DNA of 5,273 bases from Prevotella sp. (GTDB taxonomy: Bacteria > Bacteroidota > Bacteroidia > Bacteroidales > Bacteroidaceae): contig JAJPZE010000098.1 in the NCBI GenBank assembly GCA_021204565.1, forward strand, positions 1-5,273, given 5' to 3'. Positions 1-5,273 of this stretch are shown piece by piece; within the stretch, counting starts at the first letter, position 1; every line of letters starts with the position of its first letter. Position numbers and translations under genes: made by a program. A model generated the notes under the pieces. The model had not been told where the DNA came from. It worked only from the letters and a program-made list of their open reading frames with translations, and searched no databases.

Positions 1-252
1 TTTTTGTTTGACACGCGAAGCACTTTCGCCGGTGGCTCGGGCGAAAAGTTCGACTGGAGCATTCTCCGCCGGTACGCCGGAGGTACGCCGTTTCTGCTCT
101 CCGGCGGCATCGGGCCCGCCGATGCGGAGCGCATAACCCGCTTCCGTCATCCCCAATTCATAGGCATAGACATCAACAGTTGTTTTGAAACGGCACCCGC
201 CGTAAAGGATATAAGCAAACTAAAAGACTTCTTCAACATCATTCGAAACTAA
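1..252 (+). CDS. trpF: Phosphoribosylanthranilate isomerase, C-terminal part (5' end outside window)
   Basis: TrpF carries out the Amadori rearrangement of N-(5-phosphoribosyl)anthranilate to CdRP, the third step of tryptophan synthesis from chorismate, in the cytoplasm. The reading frame is open from the first base, so the 83 visible residues are the C-terminal part of a protein that usually has 200-220. Visible landmarks are the LFDT strand followed by AGGSGEKFDW (residues 2-19), the FLLSGGI turn (31-37), a phosphate-binding segment of the TIM barrel, and IGIDINSCFE with the later VKD and KLKDFF near the C-terminus. The Asp in LFDT is probably the catalytic acid, judged by family position. 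The usual Gly after the NS/SS pair is Cys here, a mild deviation. The TAA stop shares one base with the trpA ATG (TAATG), which suggests translational coupling. The TTG at position 4 is internal, not the start. Confidence 0.94.
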   Translation, partial: FLFDTRSTFAGGSGEKFDWSILRRYAGGTPFLLSGGIGPADAERITRFRHPQFIGIDINSCFETAPAVKDISKLKDFFNIIRN

Positions 253-1025
253 TGAACAGAATTAATCATTTATTTGAAACAAAAACCTCCGGTATCCTCT
301 CCCTTTATTTCTGCGCCGGGCATCCGACGCTCGACAGCGCGCCGGAGATAATCCGCACGCTCGCATCCAAGGGGATAGATATGATTGAAATAGGCATTCC
401 CTTCAGCGACCCTATGGCCGACGGACCGGTGATACAGGACGCCGCAACCCGGGCATTGCGAAACGGCATGACCCTCCGCACCCTCTTCAAACAGTTGGAC
501 GGCATCCGCCAAACAGTCGGTATACCCCTGATACTCATGGGGTATCTCAATCCGATTTATCAGTTCGGATACGGACGTTTCTTTGCCGAATGCAAACGTA
601 CGGGCATCGACGGCGTAATCATTCCCGACCTCCCGATAGACGATTACCTGCAGGACGTTAAGCCGCTTGCCGACTCTTGCGACCTGCGGGTTATAATGCT
701 GATTACCCCGGAAACCTCCGACGAAAGGATAAAGTTTATAGACGAGCACACGAGCGGGTTTGTTTACATGGTTAGCAGCGCCGCTGTAACCGGCACCCAA
801 CGGGAGTTCAACGCCGCCAAACAAGCGTATTTCAACCACGTGAACAGCCTTCGACTGCGCAACAAACGCCTCATAGGCTTCGGCATAAGCAACCGCCGGA
901 CGCTCTCCGCCGCACTCGACAACGCCTCCGGAGCAATCATCGGCAGCCGCTTCGTACAGCTCCTTGAGCAATACGGCAACCCTTCCGACGCCTGCGACGC
1001 ACTCCTCGACGCACTGAAAAAATAG
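252..1025 (+). CDS. trpA: Tryptophan synthase alpha subunit
   Basis: TrpA cleaves indole-3-glycerol phosphate to indole and glyceraldehyde 3-phosphate and channels the indole to the beta subunit TrpB; it is cytoplasmic. The 257-residue length is normal for the family. The signature IEIGIPFSDPMADGP holds the two catalytic acids, Glu46 and Asp57 (equivalent to Glu49 and Asp60 in E. coli). Other TIM-barrel landmarks are IPDLP (124-128), the loop-6 segment VSSAAVTG (174-181), and the phosphate-binding GFGIS (209-213) and GSRF (231-234). The ATG at 252 overlaps the trpF stop and is the only start that fits the conserved N-terminus. The trpF-trpA order at the operon end matches the Bacteroides-type arrangement with trpB placed elsewhere in the operon. 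The next + gene has its own promoter, so trpA is probably the last trp gene. Confidence 0.98.
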   Translation: MNRINHLFETKTSGILSLYFCAGHPTLDSAPEIIRTLASKGIDMIEIGIPFSDPMADGPVIQDAATRALRNGMTLRTLFKQLDGIRQTVGIPLILMGYLNPIYQFGYGRFFAECKRTGIDGVIIPDLPIDDYLQDVKPLADSCDLRVIMLITPETSDERIKFIDEHTSGFVYMVSSAAVTGTQREFNAAKQAYFNHVNSLRLRNKRLIGFGISNRRTLSAALDNASGAIIGSRFVQLLEQYGNPSDACDALLDALKK

Positions 1026-1048
1026 CTTCCCCGCCGCGCGGGAAAAGC
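1025..1048 (+). terminator. Possible trp operon terminator hairpin
   Basis: Starting at the last base of the trpA stop codon, GCTT (1025-1028) can pair with AAGC (1045-1048) and CCCG (1030-1033) with CGGG (1039-1042). A small internal loop separates the two helices and the apical loop is five bases. It is the only evident hairpin before the deoD promoter, so it is the best candidate for ending the trp transcript. No T run follows; the next 20 bases are A-rich. This is therefore not a standard intrinsic terminator and may be only an RNA 3'-end stabiliser or chance. Confidence 0.35.
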
Positions 1049-1077
1049 AGTGAAAACAATCAAAAGAGAGGTTTTTG

Positions 1078-1109
1078 TTTGCCCGTTCCCCGCGTTTGAT
1101 TTACCTTTG
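1078..1109 (+). promoter_or_regulatory. Bacteroides-type promoter of deoD (TTTG ... TAnnTTTG)
   Basis: TACCTTTG at 1102-1109 matches the Bacteroidota -7 consensus TAnnTTTG exactly. A TTTG at 1078-1081 lies 20 bases upstream, suitable for the -33 element; an alternative TTTG at 1074-1077 is spaced 24 bases away and fits less well. Transcription would start roughly at 1114-1118, giving a leader of about 20 nt before the ATG at 1136. That leader is AT-rich and has no Shine-Dalgarno sequence, as is common in this phylum. The position, in the only intergenic gap of the window, supports the call. Confidence 0.75.
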
Positions 1110-1135
1110 CCGTGCGAATCTAAACAATCATACAT

Positions 1136-1852
1136 ATGGCGACACCACATAATAATGCCCCTGCCGGCGCATTCGCAAAGACGGTTTTAATGCCGGGCGA
1201 CCCCTTGAGAGCAAAGTTTGTAGCTGATAATTTCCTAACCGATGCCGTGCTTGTCAACAACGTTCGAAACTGTTTCGGGTTTACCGGAACGTACAAGGGC
1301 GTGCGCGTGAGCGTACAAGCGAGCGGGATGGGGATGCCCTCCATCGGCATCTATTCATACGAATTGTTCACTCAATACGGTGTGGAGAACATCATCCGTA
1401 TCGGCTCGGCGGGCAGCTACACCGAACGTTTGGACGTGAACGATATAGTGCTTGCCGAGAGCTCGTATAGCGAATCGAGCTATGCGAAAGTGCATAACGG
1501 CTATTCCGAACATATAAATTACCCGAGCGAAACCCTCAACGCCGCTATCAAAGCCACGGCACGGGAGCGGGGCATAGAGTGCAAGACGTGCCGCGTGCAT
1601 TCATCAGACGTGTTTTATACGTCGCCTAAAGCCGGCACTTGGGAAGACCTTGCGGAGCGCACCGGGACGGATTGCGTGGAGATGGAGAGCTTTGCACTCT
1701 TTCATAACGCTGCGTTCTTAGGCCGGAGGGCCGCCTGTTTATTGACTATAAGCGACTCGTTCGTGTCGGCGAAAGAACTTACGGCAGAGGAGCGGCAAAA
1801 TTCATTTAAGGGAATGATGGAGCTTGCGTTAGAGACCGCTATCCGTCTCTAA
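1136..1852 (+). CDS. deoD: Purine-nucleoside phosphorylase, DeoD (hexameric) type
   Basis: DeoD reversibly phosphorolyses purine (deoxy)nucleosides to the free base and (deoxy)ribose 1-phosphate, serving purine salvage and nucleoside breakdown in the cytoplasm. The 238 residues match the usual 233-240. The start MATPHNN resembles E. coli DeoD and carries His5, which completes the neighbouring subunit's active site. Phosphate ligands are Gly21 and Arg25 in MPGDPLRAK, Arg44 in NNVR, and Arg88 with Ser91 in IRIGSAGS. Phe160 and Val181-Glu182-Met183-Glu184 form the nucleoside pocket. Asp207 (ISDS) and Arg220 (AEERQ) are the catalytic pair, spaced as in E. coli. Nothing essential is missing. It is transcribed alone from its own promoter and converges on the DUF1460 gene, with overlapping stop codons. 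The neighbouring trp genes have no functional link to it. Confidence 0.97.
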   Translation: MATPHNNAPAGAFAKTVLMPGDPLRAKFVADNFLTDAVLVNNVRNCFGFTGTYKGVRVSVQASGMGMPSIGIYSYELFTQYGVENIIRIGSAGSYTERLDVNDIVLAESSYSESSYAKVHNGYSEHINYPSETLNAAIKATARERGIECKTCRVHSSDVFYTSPKAGTWEDLAERTGTDCVEMESFALFHNAAFLGRRAACLLTISDSFVSAKELTAEERQNSFKGMMELALETAIRL

Positions 1853-1856
1853 CGCA
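1825..1856. terminator. Perfect 12-bp hairpin across both convergent stop codons
   Basis: TGCGTTAGAGAC (1825-1836) and its exact reverse complement GTCTCTAACGCA (1845-1856) flank an eight-base loop. The right arm contains the TAA of deoD (1850-1852) and, on the other strand, the TAG of the DUF1460 gene (1851-1849). The structure would form in transcripts from either direction, so a bidirectional terminator or mRNA 3'-end protector is the natural reading. Neither side has a T run after it, so factor-independent termination here is uncertain. The inverted repeat is seen directly; its function is inferred. Confidence 0.6.
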
Positions 1857-2718
1857 TACGCACAATCCTTATGCCCGTCTGCGACGCGTTCCGGAGCATA
1901 TAATCGTATAAAGTTACCGTCTCGTCGGTAACTTTTTTATGTACGCGCGAAGCGTCGAGCAGATGAAGCCGCCCGTCGGAGTGCCAAACGGCAATACCCG
2001 TGTGTGCGATATCCAACCCTTTTTTATTAGTAACTATCGCAATGATGTCGCCGTCGCGAATGTATTGTTTGAGCTCTTCCGGGTTACGCGCAAGCACTTC
2101 GCGGGGGATGTAACGATATTGTCTGCCGGTAAGGTTTCTCTCCGTCTCCGCTATTGTTTCGTATATCCGGCCGTCCGATTTCAGCGGCGGATAAAGGTCG
2201 GGATGCGCGGTCATATACGATGTATCAAGGGTTTGCACGGCTGTAAAAATCTTGTCCGCCTCGCCGTCTTGCCCCGTTTCAAAGACGTATCCGTCGGCTT
2301 CGCCCGCCTCTATCCACGACGTAAAATAATGCAACCGCCGCTCGTAAGACGGCTCGCCGCCCGCGTAACGGACAAGACGGAGATAGCGGCAAAAGTCTTC
2401 GAAAGTGCACTCGCGGCGGTTCTTGCACAAGCTTAAAGCAAGTACGGTCTCCACAAACGTGGTGCAATCGAATTGCCTCAGGTTAATCACGAGCCTCTCC
2501 GGCAAACTTTGTTCGAGCGTCTTTTCCGCATAGGGAGCGCCGGTAAATCGCTGTCCGAAATAACTTATATATTCGTTCGTATTTGTAAATACGGGGGCTT
2601 CGGCAAGCATTCGAACAACCTTTAAGCTGTCTTCCGGGAAATATAAAACCTCTTGCCCCGTAGCGGCGAAACACCTGCAAAAGAGCAACAATAGCGCAAT
2701 TATAAGGGTCTTGGTCAT
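1849..2718 (-). CDS. Exported DUF1460 protein, putative NlpC/P60-like cell-wall amidase
   Basis: The 289-residue protein starts with a hydrophobic signal peptide (about residues 1-20, MTKTLIIALLLLFCRCFAA), so it should act in the periplasm or outer envelope; the Cys residues in it do not form a good lipobox. The mature part resembles the DUF1460 family (PF07313), an N-acetylmuramoyl-L-alanine-amidase-like branch of the NlpC/P60 papain-like fold. The likely nucleophile is Cys85 in RQFDCTTFVE, at the start of a helix as in the family, and the likely catalytic His is His239 in IAHTGIAV. The third active-site residue is not certain; LLDAS (253-257) lies where it may be. Cys98, Cys104 and Cys110 are evenly spaced and could form a disulfide. 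The ATG overlaps the DUF4421 stop by four bases (ATGA). It is the last gene of the minus-strand operon. Substrate and role in peptidoglycan turnover are inferred from the family. Confidence 0.88.
   Translation of the reverse strand: MTKTLIIALLLLFCRCFAATGQEVLYFPEDSLKVVRMLAEAPVFTNTNEYISYFGQRFTGAPYAEKTLEQSLPERLVINLRQFDCTTFVETVLALSLCKNRRECTFEDFCRYLRLVRYAGGEPSYERRLHYFTSWIEAGEADGYVFETGQDGEADKIFTAVQTLDTSYMTAHPDLYPPLKSDGRIYETIAETERNLTGRQYRYIPREVLARNPEELKQYIRDGDIIAIVTNKKGLDIAHTGIAVWHSDGRLHLLDASRVHKKVTDETVTLYDYMLRNASQTGIRIVRMR
1910..1938 (+). terminator. Intrinsic terminator for deoD, inside the opposing gene
   Basis: AAAGTTACCG (1910-1919) pairs perfectly with CGGTAACTTT (1926-1935) around a six-base loop, and the T run continues to 1938, giving six T in a row (1933-1938). 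This is a standard rho-independent layout for + strand transcription, 57 nt after the deoD stop. On the minus strand the same bases encode the VTDETVT segment (residues 263-269) of the DUF1460 protein, so the deoD 3' UTR would be antisense to about the last 90 bases of that gene. On the minus strand no T run follows, so it should act mainly in the + direction. Confidence 0.7.
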
Positions 2719-4001
2719 TTGTTTACGGGTTTCGCGTGTTTGCGTCCGAAGTTCAGCCCGACGTATGCCTTGACGCTTCCGAAACTGTTATTGGTCGAAA
2801 AGTTCGTCGTAGAGTAGTTATACGAATGCACGGTTGCGCTCACGCCCGCGAACCATTTACCCGTATTGTAAACTATACCGAGCCGCCCCATAAAGTCGAA
2901 CGTTACGTCGGAGAAACGAAAGTTGGAGAGGTTGCCCAGCGAAACACCGAAGACGTCGAACCCGCGTTTGTTGTCGGATATTGTATGCTTATAACTCATC
3001 CCGACATTAAGCGATGCCCCCGCAAGCCAATACTTTGCGAACACAAAATTATAAGCGTATCCTGCCCAGACGGATACGTCGGTATAGGTGATTTTGTCAA
3101 AGCGCAGAGAGCCCGTTATCGACTCCGCCTCGTCGTCGCCCAACATAGAGCGGAGCAAGTCGGTCAGCCCGTCCCAATCGACAGTTAACGTATGGCGGGT
3201 GAAGCCGATACCCGCAAGGGGCGAGCCCGCCGACCTCCGCTGCTGCGTGCTCTGATTGAATGTGGCGGGATACGAAAACTTTCTGTGGTTGAAGATGTAA
3301 TACAGGTCGAAGCCCCTAACACTCGTATCAATGCCGTGAAAGTCGGCTCCGACGGCGGCGGAGGTATCCGTATCGTCGCCCGGACGGATGCGGCTGATGT
3401 TGTAAACCCCGCCGTTCTTGCGGTAATAGATATCCAAAACGAAAGGCAGAGTATAGAGGCTGAGGTCTAATTCCTGACGTTTCTCGTTGCCCGCAATATG
3501 AAACACGTCGACTGTAACGCCGATAAAGATGAAGCTCCAACCAATATACGGACCGAGTTTCAACGACTTTTCCGGCCGGAAACTTATGCTCTTGCCGTCG
3601 TCCGACTTTATTTTATAACTGTCGTAGCTATAATCGTTTTGAAAAAGAGCCTGGAAATTGTAATCATCGTGATGTACGTACGCCGTGTCTACGTCAAAGA
3701 AAAAGCGGGCGAAAGGCGAAATAACGCGCTGTAAGAACGGCTTGCATTTCGCCGGTGTCGCCGGAATCCGAGCCTCTAAAAACGGCAAAGAACCGGTGAG
3801 CAAACTGTCCGCACGGCCCGATAAACATTCTTTCTCCACTCGCTCCAATCCGCTCGTTTCGAAAGCGACGAGCCGGCAGGCGTCTCTTTCGGTTACTCTT
3901 CCGGGCGCGTAAGAGGTACTGTCCGTCTCCGTCGCGGATACGGTCAGGGGGACGGCAAACCCGATTGCAAACAATATCGTCAATAGGTTTCTCAACGTCA
4001 T
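2715..4001 (-). CDS. Exported DUF4421 protein, probable outer-membrane beta-barrel
   Basis: From the ATG at 4001 the product has 428 residues. It begins with a signal peptide (MTLRNLLTILFAIGFAVPL, likely cleaved after VSA at residue 23). A 75-residue segment of no recognised family follows. From about residue 102 it resembles DUF4421 (PF14391), a Bacteroidota family: FDVDTAYV, YNFQALFQNDYSYDSY, KLGPYIGWSFIF, DLSLYTLPF, GFDLYYIFNHRKFSYPA and STQQRRSAGSPLAG. The C-terminal half is rich in alternating aromatic and polar residues and ends in strand-like YVGLNFG, as expected of a barrel. A GTG at 4016 would add five residues (VRGQG), but the ATG gives a proper signal peptide and is preferred. It lies 22 nt after the oxidoreductase gene and overlaps the DUF1460 gene by four bases. 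Function unknown; barrel and location are inferred. Confidence 0.88.
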   Translation of the reverse strand: MTLRNLLTILFAIGFAVPLTVSATETDSTSYAPGRVTERDACRLVAFETSGLERVEKECLSGRADSLLTGSLPFLEARIPATPAKCKPFLQRVISPFARFFFDVDTAYVHHDDYNFQALFQNDYSYDSYKIKSDDGKSISFRPEKSLKLGPYIGWSFIFIGVTVDVFHIAGNEKRQELDLSLYTLPFVLDIYYRKNGGVYNISRIRPGDDTDTSAAVGADFHGIDTSVRGFDLYYIFNHRKFSYPATFNQSTQQRRSAGSPLAGIGFTRHTLTVDWDGLTDLLRSMLGDDEAESITGSLRFDKITYTDVSVWAGYAYNFVFAKYWLAGASLNVGMSYKHTISDNKRGFDVFGVSLGNLSNFRFSDVTFDFMGRLGIVYNTGKWFAGVSATVHSYNYSTTNFSTNNSFGSVKAYVGLNFGRKHAKPVNK

Positions 4002-4023
4002 CCCCTGCCCCCGCACGAGCGCA

Positions 4024-5004
4024 TTAAAGTTTCCAAAGGATGCGGTCCATCGCCCAGTTGACGGGCGTTGCGCTTACGCAATCGCAGGTGCAGACCGCCG
4101 TCCCCTGCAAGTGCTCGACCACGTTCCGGATTATCGGCATTTGGACATAAGGCGGGTTCGCCACACGTATCGACTTCGTTCCGCTCTCCGTAATGAGCAG
4201 TATAGGGTCGTAGGTGTAAACCGAAAACATAAGCGAACCCTTATCGCCAATCACCTCAATGCGGTCTTCACGCGCATCCTTAGTCCCCACGAAGCACCAC
4301 GAGCCGCTCCCCGCTATCCCCCCTTCGAAGAGAAAACAAGCACTGATGTTGTCCTCCGTGTCGTATAAACCGCCGCGATTGGTGGGGTATCCGTGCGCGC
4401 GAACTATCACGCCGAAGATTTCCTGAAGAAGGTCAAGCTGGTGTGGGGCGAGGTCGTAAAAGTATCCGCCGCCGGCGATGTCGGGTTGGAGCCGCCAAGG
4501 AAGGTCGCTTCCGTTATAATCCAACTCGCGCGGAGGGACGGTGAAGCGGAGCTGGATATTAAGTGTTTTGCCGATGGCGCCGCCGTCAATCAGCTCTTTA
4601 ACTTTGCGGAAGTAAGGCAAATAACGCCTGTAATAAGCCACGAAGCAGGACACGCCCGTCTCGGCGCTTATCCTGTTGATACGCACGCAGTCCTCATAAC
4701 TGACGGCTAAGGGCTTCTCAACGTAAACGGGTTTGCCGGTCTTAAGAGCCATTATCGCGTATGTGGCGTGGCTCGACGGGGGCGTGGCGATGTAGATAGC
4801 GTTCACCCCGGGATCTTCAATCAACTCTACCGGGTCGGTGTACCATTTCTTAATCTTATGACGAAAGGCGTACGAACGCGCCTTGTCCTCCGTTCGGCTC
4901 ATCACTGCTTCTATGTGCGAGCCGGCAATAAGGTTGAACGCGGGTCCCGATTTCTTTTCCGTCACCTCGCCGCAACCTATGAATCCCCAAGCGATTTCCT
5001 TCAT
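4024..5004 (-). CDS. Gfo/Idh/MocA-family NAD(P)-dependent oxidoreductase
   Basis: This 326-residue protein is a typical two-domain member of the family that oxidises or reduces sugars, inositols and related compounds with NAD(P). The N-terminal Rossmann fold shows WGFIGCGEV (6-14) as the dinucleotide loop. The family signature VEKP (95-98) carries the conserved Lys97. AYYRRYLP (123-130) precedes the C-terminal alpha/beta domain, which has the catalytic pattern Asp184-x3-His188 in YFYDLAPHQLDLL. There is no signal peptide, so it is cytoplasmic. The CxCxC near the C-terminus (305-309) and NWAMDRIL fit the family's usual ending. The substrate cannot be read from the sequence, and no sugar-pathway neighbours are present to suggest one. 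Its ATG overlaps the preceding nudC stop by four bases (5001-5004). Upstream of the ATG is an A/G-rich stretch rather than a clear Shine-Dalgarno sequence. Confidence 0.96.
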   Translation of the reverse strand: MKEIAWGFIGCGEVTEKKSGPAFNLIAGSHIEAVMSRTEDKARSYAFRHKIKKWYTDPVELIEDPGVNAIYIATPPSSHATYAIMALKTGKPVYVEKPLAVSYEDCVRINRISAETGVSCFVAYYRRYLPYFRKVKELIDGGAIGKTLNIQLRFTVPPRELDYNGSDLPWRLQPDIAGGGYFYDLAPHQLDLLQEIFGVIVRAHGYPTNRGGLYDTEDNISACFLFEGGIAGSGSWCFVGTKDAREDRIEVIGDKGSLMFSVYTYDPILLITESGTKSIRVANPPYVQMPIIRNVVEHLQGTAVCTCDCVSATPVNWAMDRILWKL

Positions 5005-5273
5005 CTTTCTTTTTCTCTGAGAGCCTTATACGCCTCAATCATTTTATACGCGGCACCCGCCGGCGGGGGTAATGCCGGCAAGGAGTTAATATCAAACCAG
5101 CCGCCCGCCGCAAGTTCGGATTGTTGGAGCGTAAGTTCTCCGCTTACATACTCCGCCGTAAAGCCGATCATAAGTACCGACGGGTAGGGCCACGCCTGCG
5201 ACATAAGGTAACGGAAGTTCTTCACCTCGAGCCCCGTTTCTTCCTTTATCTCCCTTTTGCACGTCTCTTCGAG
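5001..5273 (-). CDS. nudC: NAD+/NADH pyrophosphatase (Nudix), C-terminal part (5' end outside window)
   Basis: The frame is open to the window edge, giving 90 residues of a protein normally near 260. NudC hydrolyses NAD(H) to NMN(H) and AMP and, in E. coli, removes NAD caps from RNA. The visible start holds the end of the Nudix box, REIKEETGL (7-15), with the metal-binding Glu residues. SQAWPYPSV (25-33) is the counterpart of the NudC array SQPWPFPxS, which separates this subfamily from other Nudix hydrolases, with Pro to Ala, Phe to Tyr and last Ser to Val changes. The downstream text (VKNFRY before it, GFTAEY, GWF and LPALPPP after) also follows E. coli NudC as I remember it. The zinc-binding and N-terminal domains are beyond the edge. 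A GTG at 5225 is internal, since the Nudix box continues upstream. The stop overlaps the next ATG by four bases. Confidence 0.9.
   Translation of the reverse strand, partial: LEETCKREIKEETGLEVKNFRYLMSQAWPYPSVLMIGFTAEYVSGELTLQQSELAAGGWFDINSLPALPPPAGAAYKMIEAYKALREKER

Noticed and set aside
68..92. Short direct repeat of GGTACGCCG in trpF
   Set aside because: Two copies only, within the coding sequence for a non-repetitive stretch of the protein; no sign of a functional repeat.
270..971. Long minus-strand open frame (233 codons) opposite trpA
   Set aside because: It mirrors the trpA coding sequence, has no recognisable domain, and trpA is complete with all catalytic residues; it is a shadow frame.
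1939..2436. Plus-strand open frame of 165 codons within the DUF1460 gene
   Set aside because: It lies antisense to a gene with a signal peptide and active-site motifs, shows no domain, and begins just after the deoD terminator; probably a shadow.
3043..3052. Minus-strand TAnnTTTG-like match inside the DUF4421 gene
   Set aside because: No TTTG lies at the proper distance upstream and the site is in mid-gene, so it is most likely a chance match.
4002..4016. GTG at 4016 as the start of the DUF4421 gene
   Set aside because: It would add VRGQG before a well-formed signal peptide that begins at the ATG at 4001; the ATG also sits in an ATGA junction like the other operon starts.
5053..5082. GC-rich inverted repeats (CCCGCCGGCGGG and GCCGGC copies)
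   Set aside because: They fall inside the Pro/Ala/Gly-coding part of nudC, in the conserved LPPP region, and are explained by codon composition.
4768..5187. Plus-strand open frame of 139 codons opposite the oxidoreductase and nudC
   Set aside because: It crosses the junction of two clear minus-strand genes and has no recognisable motif.

Overview
The window most likely comes from a member of the Bacteroidota, probably order Bacteroidales. Three things point there. Two genes belong to families best known from that phylum (DUF1460 and DUF4421). The one clear promoter has the Bacteroides-type pair TTTG and TAnnTTTG. Start codons generally lack Shine-Dalgarno sequences. No species can be named from the sequence alone. 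Genes fill nearly everything; the only real intergenic gap is about 110 bp (1026-1135), and no gene-free stretch reaches 300 bases.

Left part, + strand (1-1025): the 3' end of a tryptophan operon. A 5'-truncated trpF (phosphoribosylanthranilate isomerase) is joined to a complete trpA (tryptophan synthase alpha) by a one-base TAATG overlap. A modest GC-rich hairpin follows trpA.

Middle, + strand (1078-1852): a separate transcription unit. A Bacteroides-type promoter with a leader of only about 20 nt drives deoD, a complete purine-nucleoside phosphorylase. deoD converges on the minus-strand operon, and the two stop codons overlap in the four bases CTAA. A perfect 12-bp inverted repeat spans both stops. 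A second hairpin with a T run, a standard intrinsic terminator for deoD, lies 57 nt further on, inside the coding sequence of the opposing gene.

Right part, minus strand (5273 down to 1849): four tightly packed genes read right to left. They are the C-terminal part of a NudC-type NAD(H) pyrophosphatase (cut by the window edge), a Gfo/Idh/MocA-family oxidoreductase, an exported DUF4421 protein (likely outer-membrane beta-barrel) and an exported DUF1460 protein (putative NlpC/P60-like cell-wall amidase). They are linked by a 4-nt ATGA overlap, a 22-nt gap and another 4-nt ATGA overlap, so co-transcription is likely; their promoter lies outside the window. The two exported proteins may act together at the envelope, but that is inference from adjacency.

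I saw no tRNA, rRNA, CRISPR, insertion sequence, phage or defence system. The unusual content is in the architecture: the two hairpins at the convergent junction, the overlapping stops, the compact mixed-function operon, and a nine-codon micro-ORF bridging two of its genes.
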